A stretch of DNA of 64,000 nt from Secundilactobacillus silagei JCM 19001 (GCF_002217945.1 NZ_BCMG01000002.1:248001-312000), one strand, 5' to 3'. Numbered from the stretch's first letter, positions 51,878 through 61,938 are shown. Notes: generated by a model from the letters alone, not told the origin. Made by a program: numbers and translations.

Positions 51878-52888
51878 TTAGGCCCAGTCGATTGAACCTT
51901 GTTTACCTAAAATGTCATCAATCGTCTTTAGTTCTTCATCAGAAAATTCAAGATGATCCAGTGCTTTGACGTTGTCGACTAACTGCTGTGGCCGGCTGGC
52001 ACCGACTAAGACGCTGGCCAGTTCGGGTTTACGTAAGTTCCAGGCTAAGGCCATTTCAGCTAAGGTCTGGTGGCGTGATTCAGCGACTTCGTTTAAGGCT
52101 TTGACGGTCTTTAAGGTTTCTTCAACTTGCTTGGGTTCCAAGAAGGGACTGGTCGATTTAGCCGCCCGTGAATTCTTGGGGATCCCGTTCAGATACTTAT
52201 CCGTCAACAGGCCCTGGCAAAGTGAACTAAAACCAGCCGCTGCTTTATGGTACTTTTTCAAAACGGGGAAGAGGTCTTTTTCCACACCGCGGTTGAACAT
52301 GTTATAGCGTGGCTGATGAACCACGAACGGCGTATGCATATCCTCAAAGCATTTAATAATCGCTTCGGTTTGGGCACCGCTGTAGTTGGAAATACCAACG
52401 TACAGCGCTTTACCTTCACGCACCAGACTATCCAGTGCCTGAGCGGTTTCATACACGTTAGTTTCCGGGTCGGCACGGTGGCTGTAGAAAATGTCCACGT
52501 AGTCTAAGCCCATGCGTTTGAGACTTTGATCAGCACTGGCAATGATCGACTTGCGCGAGCCCCAGTTACCATAAGGGCCATCCCACATTTCGTAACCGGC
52601 CTTGCTGGCAATCACCATCTCATCACGATAGGGTTTCATATCAGTGGCCATGATCCGGCCGAAGTTTTCTTCGGCGCTGCCGGGTTCAGGACCGTAATTA
52701 TTAGCTAAATCAAAATAGGTAATACCGAGATCAAAGGCTTGCTGCACGATCGCCCGTTGATTCTCATAAGCATCGACACTGCCAAAGTTGTGCCAGAGGC
52801 CTAAACCGATGGCGGACAGCTTTAAGCCACTGTCGCCAAGCCGGTTATAGACCATGTTGTCATAACGTTTGGGATTTGCTTCATACAT
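51878..52888 (-). CDS. Aldo/keto reductase, YghZ-like
   Basis: 336 residues, AKR14-type (L-glyceraldehyde 3-phosphate reductase family). Asp and Tyr are in FDLANNYGPEPGSAEENFG, Lys in VIASKAGYEMWDGPYG and His in DIFYSHRADPE. It may remove triose aldehydes and methylglyoxal. A cre overlies the upstream region. Single gene convergent to aga. Confidence 0.9.
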   Translation of the reverse strand: MYEANPKRYDNMVYNRLGDSGLKLSAIGLGLWHNFGSVDAYENQRAIVQQAFDLGITYFDLANNYGPEPGSAEENFGRIMATDMKPYRDEMVIASKAGYEMWDGPYGNWGSRKSIIASADQSLKRMGLDYVDIFYSHRADPETNVYETAQALDSLVREGKALYVGISNYSGAQTEAIIKCFEDMHTPFVVHQPRYNMFNRGVEKDLFPVLKKYHKAAAGFSSLCQGLLTDKYLNGIPKNSRAAKSTSPFLEPKQVEETLKTVKALNEVAESRHQTLAEMALAWNLRKPELASVLVGASRPQQLVDNVKALDHLEFSDEELKTIDDILGKQGSIDWA

Positions 52889-52912
52889 GTACTGTACCTC
52901 CTAATTTAAATG

Positions 52913-52926
52913 AGTAACCGATTACA
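52913..52926 (-). promoter_or_regulatory. cre site of the YghZ-like gene
   Basis: On the - strand TGTAATCGGTTACT; one mismatch to TGWAANCGNTNWCA. Confidence 0.7.
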
Positions 52927-53056
52927 TTATAACGCATTTTTAAATCAGCATTAACAGTTAGCTCAAAGCTGTGAAGCCCGTTAAATCAGTTCTTGACACG
53001 CTTATAGCGAACCCGTAAGATAAATTCATTAGTGAAAAAATAAGGGGATGATAAGA

Positions 53057-53764
53057 ATGACTTCAGACTTAGATACTAGATCGGCGCTGCAAGAAACCTT
53101 ACCAACCGTTTTTGGTTATATCGGGATTGCCTTAGCCTTTGGGATTACAGCCAAAGCTAATGGGCTTAGCGTTTTAGAAATCTTGTTAATGTCTTTAATT
53201 ACATATGCAGGTTCAGCCGAATTTGTGATCGTCAGTTTGATTGCGCTGCACGCGGGGGTTGGTTCAATTGTGCTGTCCGTTTTCTTAGTGAACGCGCGGA
53301 TGATTTTGATGAGTACGGTGGTGGCACCCTATTTGTCGCATGAAAGTATGGCCAAAAACATCTGGGCGGGCACCTTGCTGACGGATGAGACTTTTGCGCT
53401 GAGTATGAACAAACTCAATTATACCGGCCGAAAATTGAATTTCCGCTGGCTGGATACGGCCAATTTGTTTGCTTACTTGGTTTGGGCATTTGCCTCTGCA
53501 GTGGGTGGCATGCTGGGTAATCTCATTAATAATCCGGAAAAATACGGGTTCAGCTTTGCGCTAGTGGCCATGTTTATTGGTCTGTTATACTTGCAGATGA
53601 TCTCAGACCGGACGATCAAGTTGCTGGTCCAAGTCCTTGTGATCTTATTTGTCGTCGTGCTCATGTATTTGGGCATGCGGTGGTTACCGCAAAATGGGCT
53701 GTTATTAGTCGTAACCTTACTGGGCTGCGCGTTTGGGGTGGTGTTAAAACATGGCATTAAGTAG
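53057..53764 (+). CDS. azlC: AzlC family branched-chain amino acid exporter, large subunit
   Basis: 235-residue membrane protein. ETLPTVFGYIGIALAFGITA, YAGSAEFVIVSLIALHAG and LVNARMILMSTVVAPYLSHE are AzlC marks. With AzlD it exports branched-chain amino acids or analogues. The ATG at 53057 lies 9 nt after AAGGGG. It overlaps azlD by 14 nt. Confidence 0.9.
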   Translation: MTSDLDTRSALQETLPTVFGYIGIALAFGITAKANGLSVLEILLMSLITYAGSAEFVIVSLIALHAGVGSIVLSVFLVNARMILMSTVVAPYLSHESMAKNIWAGTLLTDETFALSMNKLNYTGRKLNFRWLDTANLFAYLVWAFASAVGGMLGNLINNPEKYGFSFALVAMFIGLLYLQMISDRTIKLLVQVLVILFVVVLMYLGMRWLPQNGLLLVVTLLGCAFGVVLKHGIK

Positions 53765-54077
53765 TTATGTATTACTGGTGATTCTCGGTAGCGGACTAGT
53801 GACCTGGTTATCACGGGTCGTGCCGTTTATCCTGTTAAAGCAGTTTAAGCTGCCCAAAATTATCGTGAACTTTCTCGGCTTCGTCCCGATCTGTATTATG
53901 ACGGCGCTGTGGATGGAGAGTTTATTTATTCAGCATCTCGGTCAGTTTCCCAGCCTCAATGTACCCAATGCGCTGGCCAGTATTCCAACCTTGATCAGCG
54001 CGATGATCAGCAAAAACTTATTGGTTATTGTCATCGTCGGCGTGATCTCGCTGGCTGTCGTTAATTTATTGATTTAG
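53751..54077 (+). CDS. azlD: AzlD family branched-chain amino acid exporter, small subunit
   Basis: 108 residues, three to four membrane helices (VLLVILGSGLVTWLSRVVPF, LGFVPICIMTALWMESLF). The start lies inside the end of azlC, implying coupled translation and a two-subunit exporter. Confidence 0.9.
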   Translation: MALSSYVLLVILGSGLVTWLSRVVPFILLKQFKLPKIIVNFLGFVPICIMTALWMESLFIQHLGQFPSLNVPNALASIPTLISAMISKNLLVIVIVGVISLAVVNLLI

Positions 54078-54108
54078 ATTGTTTGCTTATACTTTAATTA
54101 CTATTAAA

Positions 54109-54137
54109 TTGACACATTTCTGTAATATTAGTATACT
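54109..54137 (+). promoter_or_regulatory. Sigma-A promoter of the DUF975 gene
   Basis: TTGACA (54109-54114), a 17-nt spacer and TATACT (54132-54137). Confidence 0.8.
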
Positions 54138-54192
54138 CATTTTGGAGTGTTCGGTTTGCATGACGAACCAATTTGAGAGGAGATTTTCCATT

Positions 54193-54990
54193 ATGGAAGA
54201 GGAAACAATGGCAAGTCGGCGTCGTCAATTTAAAAGCGACGCACGGGGGTTCTTAGACAAAAACTTTAGTTTCTATTTGCTCTTATTTTTACCAATTTAT
54301 ATTCTTAGTTTTGCAGTGGGCTTTGGTAACCTAGCGTTCAATAACGGCAATAATTTTGGTGGCAGCGACTGGTTGAGTTTACTCAACATTGTGGTCGCAT
54401 TATTGATGGCTGGCGTTTCGTTTGTGATGATCGATCTGCAGCGGGGTGTGGGTGACTTTTCTGCACCGGTCAGCAAGTCGTTTACGATCTTTAACCGTGG
54501 CGCCTATTTTTTGGGTTCACTAGCTCTGATCCTTCTAGTGGATATCTTTACCATTCTTTGGAGTCTGTTATTAGTTGTTCCAGGTATTATTAAGTCATTG
54601 GCATATTCGCAGGCGATTTATATCTATCGTGATTATTTGGATCAGGGTAAGAAAATCGGCTTTTTAGAAGCGATTACCCTGAGCCGTAAAATGATGGATG
54701 GTCACAAATGGGAATACTTCGTTATGGGGTTAAGCTTTATCGGCTGGGGCTTCGCATGTATCATCATTATTCCAATCATCTGGGTCTATCCCTATATGCG
54801 CCAGACTTACGCTAACTTTTATGTCAAATTGGCTGCTGAAGGTGCTCAAACTGATGATGAGAAAACTGAGGGTCCAACGGTAGTTAACCCAACTGATGAT
54901 GATAGTAAGAATTCTAATTCAGCACCAACCGAAACTTTTTATCCAGATTCCAAGTCACATGAAGATAATGATTCTCGTGATGATCAATAA
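54193..54990 (+). CDS. DUF975 family membrane protein
   Basis: 265 residues. Basic N-terminus (ASRRRQFKSDARGFLDKNF), four to five membrane helices and LLVVPGIIKSLAYSQAIYI, as in DUF975 proteins. The last 50 residues form an acidic, low-complexity tail (Asp, Asn, Ser, Thr) likely in the cytosol. No function is established. ATG 54193 follows GAGAGGAG; ATG 54208 is an alternative. Confidence 0.8.
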   Translation: MEEETMASRRRQFKSDARGFLDKNFSFYLLLFLPIYILSFAVGFGNLAFNNGNNFGGSDWLSLLNIVVALLMAGVSFVMIDLQRGVGDFSAPVSKSFTIFNRGAYFLGSLALILLVDIFTILWSLLLVVPGIIKSLAYSQAIYIYRDYLDQGKKIGFLEAITLSRKMMDGHKWEYFVMGLSFIGWGFACIIIIPIIWVYPYMRQTYANFYVKLAAEGAQTDDEKTEGPTVVNPTDDDSKNSNSAPTETFYPDSKSHEDNDSRDDQ

Positions 54991-55005
54991 ACTAAACGTT
55001 ATCTA

Positions 55006-55029
55006 GGGTGCCAATTTGGCGCCTTTTTT
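55006..55029 (+). terminator. Terminator of the DUF975 gene
   Basis: GGTGCC/GGCGCC stem with loop AATTT and T6. Confidence 0.8.
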
Positions 55030-55082
55030 GATGTAACGAAGTGCTAAACTATATTTATAAAATACATATTGAGGATGGTCCT

Positions 55083-56306
55083 ATGTCAAATGTGAAAAAA
55101 ATGCCGCAGTGGCAAAAAAATCTCTATGCGCTGTGGCTGGGTAACTTTATTACGGGTGCGGGCTCCAGTATGAGTCTGCCGTTTTTACCGCTGTTTATCA
55201 GTGAAATGGGTAACTTCCCCAAGTGGCAATTAACCTTGTATGCCGGCCTCGCGTTTTCCGGTACGTTTTTCAGTCAGGCAATCGTGTCCCCGTTTTGGGG
55301 CAAATTAGCCGATAAGACTGGCCGTAAACCGATGCTGATGCGGGCGGCTATTGGGATGACCGTGACGGCGACTTTAACCGGATTTTCGCCTAATGTGTGG
55401 ACGTTAATTACGCTACGGGTCATTCAAGGCGGTTTTTCTGGCTACATCAATAACGCCTACGCGCTAATGGCTAGTGAAGTGCCAGCACATAAAAGTGGTC
55501 AGACCATGGGGACGCTAACGACTGGCAGTGTCGGCGGCATGCTGGTCGGCCCCATTATTGGTGGCTACATCGCGGGCCTCTTTGGCTACCGAATTCCATT
55601 CTTCATGTTTGGTGGCATGATGCTGATTGCGTCATTTATGACACTTTACTTTGTTAAAGAGGATTTTCACCCACTGGATAACCCGAAGTATGCTGAGCGC
55701 AGTGCCTTTACTGGTATCAAGCACGTGCGGGTGGTCTGGGCGATGATCCTATCATCCATGCTGATTCAAGCCGCCACGACTTCCATTAACCCGATTATCA
55801 GTTTGTTCGTCAAGGAATTGATGCATAGTCACGGCAACATTGCCATGGCCAGTGGGGTGATTGCTGCTCTACCAGGGATCGCCACGTTAATGGCTGCTCC
55901 CAGGTTGGGTGCGTTAGGCGACCACATTGGGCCACGAAAAGTGCTGGTTGCTGGGCTGATTTTCTGTGCGGCGATGTTTTTACCGATGTTTTTTGTCCAC
56001 AGTGTGTGGAGTTTAGGGGTCTTCCGGTTCTTAGTTGGGATCTCAGACGCGGCGTTGCTGCCGATCACCCAAACGGTCATGACCTTGGCCACGCCTAAAG
56101 AGTCTATTAGCCGGATCTTTAGTTATAACCAATCTGCTCAGGCGATTGGGTCAGTGGTTGGCCCCATGCTGGCTGCTGGGGTTGCCGGTGTTTTAGATTA
56201 CCGGTACGTCTTTTTAATGACAACTGGTCTAGTCCTTATCAACTTAGGAATTGTAGTCTGGGCCTACAGGGCGGATTATAAAACGGTTAGTAAAGCCCAG
56301 AAATAA
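55083..56306 (+). CDS. MFS multidrug efflux transporter
   Basis: 407 residues, twelve membrane helices. The motif A region WGKLADKTGRKPMLMRAAIG lies between TM2 and TM3, and motif C-like GPIIGGYIAGLFGYRIPF in TM5. It resembles MdtG/PmrA-type drug:H+ antiporters. The ATG at 55083 follows GAGGATGG; the in-frame start at 55041 has no ribosome site. It is followed by a TetR gene with an operator-like palindrome, likely its regulator. Confidence 0.85.
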   Translation: MSNVKKMPQWQKNLYALWLGNFITGAGSSMSLPFLPLFISEMGNFPKWQLTLYAGLAFSGTFFSQAIVSPFWGKLADKTGRKPMLMRAAIGMTVTATLTGFSPNVWTLITLRVIQGGFSGYINNAYALMASEVPAHKSGQTMGTLTTGSVGGMLVGPIIGGYIAGLFGYRIPFFMFGGMMLIASFMTLYFVKEDFHPLDNPKYAERSAFTGIKHVRVVWAMILSSMLIQAATTSINPIISLFVKELMHSHGNIAMASGVIAALPGIATLMAAPRLGALGDHIGPRKVLVAGLIFCAAMFLPMFFVHSVWSLGVFRFLVGISDAALLPITQTVMTLATPKESISRIFSYNQSAQAIGSVVGPMLAAGVAGVLDYRYVFLMTTGLVLINLGIVVWAYRADYKTVSKAQK

Positions 56307-56315
56307 GGGCTTTTT
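56292..56315 (+). terminator. Terminator at the end of the MFS gene
   Basis: AAAGCCC/GGGCTTT with a T5 tail, overlapping the stop codon region. Confidence 0.75.
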
Positions 56316-56341
56316 GCTTGAATAACGGTGCTGAAATGAGT

Positions 56342-56360
56342 ACAATTCTTCTAGAATTGT
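56342..56360. promoter_or_regulatory. Operator-like palindrome upstream of tetR
   Basis: ACAATTCT-TCT-AGAATTGT, perfect 8-nt arms, 45 nt before the TetR start. Likely autoregulatory site. Confidence 0.6.
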
Positions 56361-56404
56361 TTGATTATGACAATCAATATTAAGAGAGAATTGGAGAATT
56401 GACT

Positions 56405-56947
56405 ATGGGTAAAGCACAAGAGAGAACCCGGCGCCAAATTTTAAGTGCCTTTTTAGAGCTGCTGAGCGAAAAACCGTACGATATGATCAGTGTTTCAGAA
56501 ATTTCAGCAGCGAGTTTTATCACCCGCAGCACGTTTTACCGCTACTTTGACGATAAGAAAAGTTTGTTAATGGCGGAAATTGAAGATACCGTTCAAAAGC
56601 AGGTGCCAGATCAGCCGTTACTCGTGCAGTTTGTTGAATACGTTGAAGCCTACTGGCCAGTTTTGCGCAACCTGACGCCGACCCGGCAGAGTCGCTCTGA
56701 TCTGCATGAGATCTTAAATCAGATTCTCTGGGAACTGATTCATCGGCGCGTGGAGGCCGGTCCTCAAGATGATCCAGTAATTGCAACGGTTCAAAAATCA
56801 CACAATAAAACCATCATGATCAGTGCTATTGAAGGGATGCTGATGGGCATCTTGGAACGGTACGTGGTTGAAGGCACAGCCAAAATTAACCATGCGCAGC
56901 TAGAAACGGCCATTCAGGAAATTGAAAGCCTTTTTCAGCAAAATTAG
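56405..56947 (+). CDS. TetR/AcrR family regulator
   Basis: 180 residues. The helix-turn-helix has ISVSEISAASFITRSTFYRY and the ligand domain is short. The ATG at 56405 lies 8 nt after GGAG. Placed just after the MFS pump gene in the same direction; a perfect palindrome in the gap suggests it represses itself and perhaps the pump. Confidence 0.85.
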   Translation: MGKAQERTRRQILSAFLELLSEKPYDMISVSEISAASFITRSTFYRYFDDKKSLLMAEIEDTVQKQVPDQPLLVQFVEYVEAYWPVLRNLTPTRQSRSDLHEILNQILWELIHRRVEAGPQDDPVIATVQKSHNKTIMISAIEGMLMGILERYVVEGTAKINHAQLETAIQEIESLFQQN

Positions 56948-57002
56948 CCAGTCTGTTTTGATCACTAGAAACGCAATGACATATACTTTTATCTTAAACA
57001 CT

Positions 57003-57033
57003 TAACCGTACAGTTTAACTGTACGGTTATTTT
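57003..57033 (+). terminator. Terminator of tetR
   Basis: TAACCGTACAGTT/AACTGTACGGTTA separated by one T, followed by TTTTG. Confidence 0.75.
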
Positions 57034-57122
57034 GTACCAATTATGAGGTACAAATTAAAAAATGCACAAAGTTTGCTTTATTTTAGCATATCCATATACA
57101 CGCTGTTTGTGGCATGATATTA

Positions 57123-57136
57123 TGGAAACGGTTACA
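57123..57136 (+). promoter_or_regulatory. cre site of the deoxynucleoside operon
   Basis: TGGAAACGGTTACA fits the general CcpA consensus TGNAANCGNTNNCA at every position; 45 nt before deoC. Confidence 0.75.
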
Positions 57137-57180
57137 AATTACTAATTACACTTTATATTTTGAATAAAGGAGAATCGATT

Positions 57181-57831
57181 ATGAAATTAGCCAAGTACAT
57201 CGACCACACCATTTTAAACGCGGACGCCACTGAGGCGGAAGTCGATAAAGTCATTGCAGAAGCCATTAAATATGATTTCGCTTCGGTCTGCATCAATCCA
57301 TATTGGGTGAAGCATACGGCCGCTGAGTTGAAAAATTCCGACGTGAATACTTGTACGGTTATTGGGTTCCCTCTAGGGGCCACCTCCACTGAAAGTAAAG
57401 TCTTTGAAGCCCAGCAGGCAATCAAAGATGGTGCTGATGAGCTGGATATGGTGATCAATGTCGGTGAACTCAAGGCGAACCATGATGATGCTGTTCTAAC
57501 AGATATTAAAGCGTTAGCGGATGCGGTTCATGCAGAACATAAACTACTTAAAGTGATTATTGAGACCGCATTGCTTACACACGACGAGAAAGTACGTGCT
57601 TGTCAATTAGCAGAAAAAGCGGGTGCCGACTTTGTGAAAACCTCAACTGGTTTCTCAACGGCTGGTGCCAAGGTAGAAGATATTAAATTAATGCGTGAAA
57701 CGGTGGGTGACCGGTTAGGTATCAAAGCTTCCGGCGGGATCCACTCTAAAGCAGAAGCAGAAGCGATGATCGACGCGGGTGCCACTCGAATCGGTGCCAG
57801 TGCCAGTGTCAAGATCGTGACGGCAGATTAA
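57181..57831 (+). CDS. deoC: Deoxyribose-phosphate aldolase
   Basis: 216 residues. It cleaves 2-deoxyribose 5-phosphate to acetaldehyde and glyceraldehyde 3-phosphate. The Schiff-base Lys is in FVKTSTGF, with supporting [10 protein letters not shown] and [14 protein letters not shown]. The ATG at 57181 follows AAAGGAG. First gene of the deoC-deoB-deoD-pdp cluster under a cre. Confidence 0.95.
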   Translation: MKLAKYIDHTILNADATEAEVDKVIAEAIKYDFASVCINPYWVKHTAAELKNSDVNTCTVIGFPLGATSTESKVFEAQQAIKDGADELDMVINVGELKANHDDAVLTDIKALADAVHAEHKLLKVIIETALLTHDEKVRACQLAEKAGADFVKTSTGFSTAGAKVEDIKLMRETVGDRLGIKASGGIHSKAEAEAMIDAGATRIGASASVKIVTAD

Positions 57832-57843
57832 GGAGGTACGGGT

Positions 57844-59034
57844 ATGACTTTTAAACGAATATTTGGAATCGTCATTGACTCCGTGGGAATCGGTGAAGCC
57901 AGCGATGCGAATAAATTTGATGATGTGGGTGCGGATACGTTAGGCCACATCGGTGAGTTTTACAAGGGTCAGCTGAACCTGCCTAATCTAGCTAAAATGG
58001 GCTTATCAAACATTCGCCCGGATAATCCGATCGAGGGCGTTGCGGTAGCTGAAGAACCAATTGGCTACTTTGGCAAAATGCATGAAGTGTCAGTTGGTAA
58101 GGATAGTATGGACGGCCATTGGGAAATGATGGGTCTGCCAGTAACTGAACCACTGGGCTTCTTTCCGCAGGGCTTCCCCGCTGAACTGATCAAACAAATT
58201 GAGGACTTCAGTGGCCGGCACGTGATCGTCAACAAACCCTATTCAGGGACCGATGTGATTCACGATTACGGTGAACATCAGCTGGAAACGGGCGATCTGA
58301 TCGTCTATACGTCTGGGGATTCAGTGCTGCAGATTGCGGCCCACACGGACGTGATTCCACTGAAGGAACTTTATAAGATCTGTGAGTATGCTCGTTCAAT
58401 TACCATCGATAAACCTTATCGAATTGGCCGAATCATTGCGCGACCATACGTTGGCCCGGATAAGGATCACTTTACCCGGACGTCAGATCGGCATGACTTT
58501 ACGTTAGCACCAACTGGCGAAACGGATCTTGACCGGCTAAAGAACGCCGGGTTAGACGTTTTAGCAGTGGGTAAGATCAACGATATTTTCTCCGGTCAAG
58601 GGATCACTAAGGGCGTGCATACTACGAGTAATGCTGATGGGATGGACCAGACCTTAGCGAACGCTGAAAAAGACTTTACCGGGTTTAGTTTTACCAACTT
58701 GGTTGATTTTGACGCCATGTACGGCCACCGGCGTAATCCTGAAGGTTATGGTCAGGCGTTAATGGCCTTTGATAAACAGCTGGGCGATTTATTAGCCACA
58801 CTGCAGGATGGTGACCTTGTGATGATCACTGCCGATCACGGGAATGACCCAACCTATAAGGGCACTGACCATACCCGTGAATACGTGCCACTGCTGGCCT
58901 ATTCACCAGGTCTTAAACAGAGCGGTTCACTGGGAATTCGCCGCACCTACGCTGATTTTGGCGCCACGGTTTTAGATAATTTCAACGTCAGCGGTAACCC
59001 AACGGGAACCTCATTCTTACAGACATTGAAATAG
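57844..59034 (+). CDS. deoB: Phosphopentomutase
   Basis: 396 residues, alkaline phosphatase superfamily. It interconverts (deoxy)ribose 1- and 5-phosphates. The metal-binding/catalytic stretches are [25 protein letters not shown] and [20 protein letters not shown]. It starts 12 nt after deoC with AGGAGG. The downstream junction to deoD is broken by a TnpB remnant. Confidence 0.95.
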   Translation: MTFKRIFGIVIDSVGIGEASDANKFDDVGADTLGHIGEFYKGQLNLPNLAKMGLSNIRPDNPIEGVAVAEEPIGYFGKMHEVSVGKDSMDGHWEMMGLPVTEPLGFFPQGFPAELIKQIEDFSGRHVIVNKPYSGTDVIHDYGEHQLETGDLIVYTSGDSVLQIAAHTDVIPLKELYKICEYARSITIDKPYRIGRIIARPYVGPDKDHFTRTSDRHDFTLAPTGETDLDRLKNAGLDVLAVGKINDIFSGQGITKGVHTTSNADGMDQTLANAEKDFTGFSFTNLVDFDAMYGHRRNPEGYGQALMAFDKQLGDLLATLQDGDLVMITADHGNDPTYKGTDHTREYVPLLAYSPGLKQSGSLGIRRTYADFGATVLDNFNVSGNPTGTSFLQTLK

Positions 59035-59039
59035 GACCT

Positions 59040-59598
59040 ATAGTAATCAGAACAAAAATAGTCGCTTGAAGCGAATTAGGAAACGGCTCCGATGACTGCA
59101 AAGAGAATTATCACGCCAGTATCGTGCACTGAAAGCTAGAAAACAGAAAGAAGGCAGATCTGCTACTGATTTAAATCTAGCCAAAACTCAGCTGAAAGTG
59201 CAACGGCTCTATCAACGGTTAACTAACACTCAAATTGATTATCAAAATAAGCTGATTACCAGTGTGGTGAGAACCAAGCCACAGGGGTCGCTTTAGAAGA
59301 TTTGAATGTTAGCGGGATGATGAAAAATCGGCATTTAGCTAAAGCTATCGCTCAACAAGGATGCTATAACTTCAGAGTGAAACTAATTGCCAAATGTCAG
59401 CAATTAGGAATTCCAGTACATCTCACCGGTCGCTTTGAACCGATTTTCAAGCTCTGTCATAACTGCGGAACTAAGAAAGTGAGTTTAAAGTTGAGTGAAC
59501 GTACCTATCACTGCCCTAATTGCAACTATACCAATGACCGTGATTTAAATGCTGCCCTGAATATCAGGGATACTAAAAACTTTGCCTTAGCCTACTAA
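59040..59598 (+). pseudogene. TnpB (IS200/IS605-type) remnant
   Basis: Only the C-terminal half of TnpB is present. An arginine-rich helical part (NQNKNSRLKRIRKRLR) is followed by an in-frame TGA near 59088. Then comes LQRELSRQYRALKARKQKEG and TNTQIDYQNKLITSVV, with a further frameshift near 59280 into GVALEDLNVSGMMKNRH. The frame ends with the zinc ribbon CHNCGTKK ... CPNCNYTNDRDLNAALNI (59302-59598 open). The RuvC N-terminal catalytic part and tnpA are missing, so it is dead. It sits inside the deo operon. Confidence 0.85.
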
Positions 59599-59751
59599 AA
59601 TAGGCAGTAAAGTATGTACCGGTGGCTAGCCGGGAATTAACGCTTGTGGACTATCATATCAACTGCAGTAGCGAGTATTATGCGAGACGGGATAGGATGA
59701 AGCAAGAATAATCGTTAACTTTTTATAAGTTATCAGTAGCAGGGAATGCGT

Positions 59752-60459
59752 ATGAGTACACATATTGGTGCTAAAATGGGCGACATTGCCGAGACGGTTT
59801 TACTGCCAGGCGATCCCTTACGCGCAAAATACGTCGCGGATAATTTTTTAGATGACGTGGTTCAGTATAATTCGGTTCGTAATGCCTTTGGCTATACCGG
59901 GACCTACAAGGGACATAAAGTTTCCGTTCAGGGGACTGGTATGGGGATCCCATCGATTTCAATCTACACGAACGAACTGATTAAATTTTTCGGGGTTAAG
60001 CATCTCATGCGGATCGGCAGTATTGGCGGGTTCGGTGAGGCCGTTAAGATTCGCGACATTCTGATTGCCGAATCAGCCAGCACCGATTCAGCAATTATCC
60101 AAAACACGTTTAAAGCTGGTGTGATCTACGCACCGACCGCTGACTTCGATATGCTGTTGAAAGCCTATGAATCAGCTAAAGAAGCGGGTGTATCCGTCAA
60201 AGTCGGCAATATCTTTAGTGCTGACCGGTTCTATAATGATGAAATCGATTATCAGCAGCTGATCGACTATGGCGTGTTGGGAACCGAAATGGAAACGGCG
60301 GCTTTGTATATGCTGGCAGCCAAGTATGGGGTTCAGGCACTGTCGATCAATACGGTGAGCGATAATCTAACGACCGGTGAAGCCTTATCAGCTGAGGATC
60401 GTCAAAGTTCATTTAGTGAAATGATGACGGTAGCGCTGGAAACGGCAATTAAACTCTAA
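59752..60459 (+). CDS. deoD: Purine nucleoside phosphorylase
   Basis: 235 residues, hexameric DeoD type. It phosphorolyses purine (deoxy)nucleosides. VLLPGDPLRAKYVADNFLDD, GTGMGIPSISIYTNELI and GTEMETAALYMLAAKYG are family blocks. ATG 59752 is 6 nt after AGGGA. It is separated from deoB by the 0.7-kb TnpB remnant; it may still be read through or have gained its own promoter. Confidence 0.95.
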   Translation: MSTHIGAKMGDIAETVLLPGDPLRAKYVADNFLDDVVQYNSVRNAFGYTGTYKGHKVSVQGTGMGIPSISIYTNELIKFFGVKHLMRIGSIGGFGEAVKIRDILIAESASTDSAIIQNTFKAGVIYAPTADFDMLLKAYESAKEAGVSVKVGNIFSADRFYNDEIDYQQLIDYGVLGTEMETAALYMLAAKYGVQALSINTVSDNLTTGEALSAEDRQSSFSEMMTVALETAIKL

Positions 60460-60481
60460 CTGCGATTAAACGATAACAATT

Positions 60482-60540
60482 TGGGGGCAGCAGTTAAAAT
60501 AACGGGTATTTCCCTGCTATTCTAACTGCCCCCCCTTTTT
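60482..60540 (+). terminator. Terminator-like hairpin between deoD and pdp
   Basis: GGGGGCAG plus AGTTA pair with TAACT plus CTGCCCCC (small bulges), followed by T5. It could reduce expression of pdp relative to deoD. Confidence 0.7.
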
Positions 60541-60581
60541 ATTTAAAACCGATGAAACCAACAACGTCAGGAGGTAATATG

Positions 60582-61880
60582 ATGAGAATGGTAGATGTGA
60601 TCGATCATAAACGTAATGGCGGCGAACTGACTAATGCAGAAATTAAATTCTTCGTGGATGGTGTGGTAGATGGCAGTATTCCGGATTACCAGACCAGCGC
60701 GCTGCTCATGGCCATCTATTTTAACGGGATGGCCGATGGTGAACAGGCGGAACTGGCGATGCAGATGTTAAGATCGGGGGATCAGCTGGATCTATCCGAT
60801 ATTCCAGGAATCAAAGTCGACAAACATTCTACTGGTGGGGTGGGCGATAAGACCAGCCTGCCACTGGCACCCATGATTGCAGCTTTAGGAATTCCGATTC
60901 CGATGATCTCCGGTCGCGGCCTCGGCCATACTGGCGGCACTTTGGATAAATTGGAAGCCATTCCGGGATTCAAAGTTGAATTATCTGAAGACCAGTTCAA
61001 ACAGCAAGTAAAAGACATTCATCTGGCCATCGTGGGCGCTACGGGTAACATTGCGCCAGCTGATAAGAAGATTTACGCTTTAAGAGACGTGACCGATACG
61101 GTGGATTCAATTCCGCTGATTGCCGGCTCTATCATGAGTAAAAAGATTGCTTCCGGCACGGATGCGTTGGTGCTGGATGTAAAAACCGGTTCCGGGGCCT
61201 TCATGAAAACGGAAAATCAGGCCCGCGACCTCGCTAAAGCCTTAGTTTCCATCGGTCAAAATGCCGGGATGGATTGCATGGCGTTGATCTCTGACATGAA
61301 TCAGCCACTGGGCCGGATGATTGGTAACGCGCTAGAGATTCAAGAAACCATCGATATCTTAAAGGGTAACGGACCAGCAGATATTACTGATTTGGTCTTA
61401 ACACTGGGCAGTCAGATGGTGGTTTTGGCTAAGAAAGCGCAGACGTTAGCAGAAGCGCGTGAAATGCTTGAGACGGTTGTTGCCAACGGGAAGGCGCTGG
61501 AAAGCTTCCGCCAGATGGTGGTTGCTCAGGGTGGCGACGGCAAGGTGGTTGATGATCCCACGATTATGCCGCAAGCGAAGTACAAGGTTGATTTACCGGC
61601 GAAAACTAGCGGTGTCGTTGCTAAAATGACGGCCGATGAAATTGGCATTGCCAGCATGCTGCTGGGCGGTGGCCGACAGACTAAGGATGATCAGCTGGAT
61701 TACGCGGTAGGCATCGAACTGCATAAGAAAGTCGGTGACCCCGTTCAAAAGGGTGAACCGTTACTGACGATCTATGCCAACCGTGAGGACATTGACAACG
61801 TGAAGACACTGCTATACGACAACATTGAGATTGCCGATTCGGCAGAACCGATCACGCTGATTCATGAGATTGTAAAATAG
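60582..61880 (+). CDS. pdp: Pyrimidine-nucleoside phosphorylase
   Basis: 432 residues. It phosphorolyses thymidine, uridine and deoxyuridine. The thymidine/pyrimidine phosphorylase signature is [20 protein letters not shown], with [13 protein letters not shown] before it. The ATG at 60582 is 7 nt after AGGAGG. It supplies deoxyribose 1-phosphate to DeoB. Last gene of the cluster. Confidence 0.95.
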   Translation: MRMVDVIDHKRNGGELTNAEIKFFVDGVVDGSIPDYQTSALLMAIYFNGMADGEQAELAMQMLRSGDQLDLSDIPGIKVDKHSTGGVGDKTSLPLAPMIAALGIPIPMISGRGLGHTGGTLDKLEAIPGFKVELSEDQFKQQVKDIHLAIVGATGNIAPADKKIYALRDVTDTVDSIPLIAGSIMSKKIASGTDALVLDVKTGSGAFMKTENQARDLAKALVSIGQNAGMDCMALISDMNQPLGRMIGNALEIQETIDILKGNGPADITDLVLTLGSQMVVLAKKAQTLAEAREMLETVVANGKALESFRQMVVAQGGDGKVVDDPTIMPQAKYKVDLPAKTSGVVAKMTADEIGIASMLLGGGRQTKDDQLDYAVGIELHKKVGDPVQKGEPLLTIYANREDIDNVKTLLYDNIEIADSAEPITLIHEIVK

Positions 61881-61892
61881 ACTAATAGATAC

Positions 61893-61938
61893 AAACAGGG
61901 ACCTCAAACGGGTAGCACACCGTTTGAGGTCCCTGTTT
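61893..61938. terminator. Bidirectional terminator
   Basis: AAACAGGGACCTCAAACGG pairs with CCGTTTGAGGTCCCTGTTT, between convergent genes. Confidence 0.9.

Noticed and set aside
59302-59598. Intact small zinc-ribbon protein gene
   Set aside because: It is the tail of a truncated tnpB; upstream frames carry the rest of the same gene with a stop and a frameshift.
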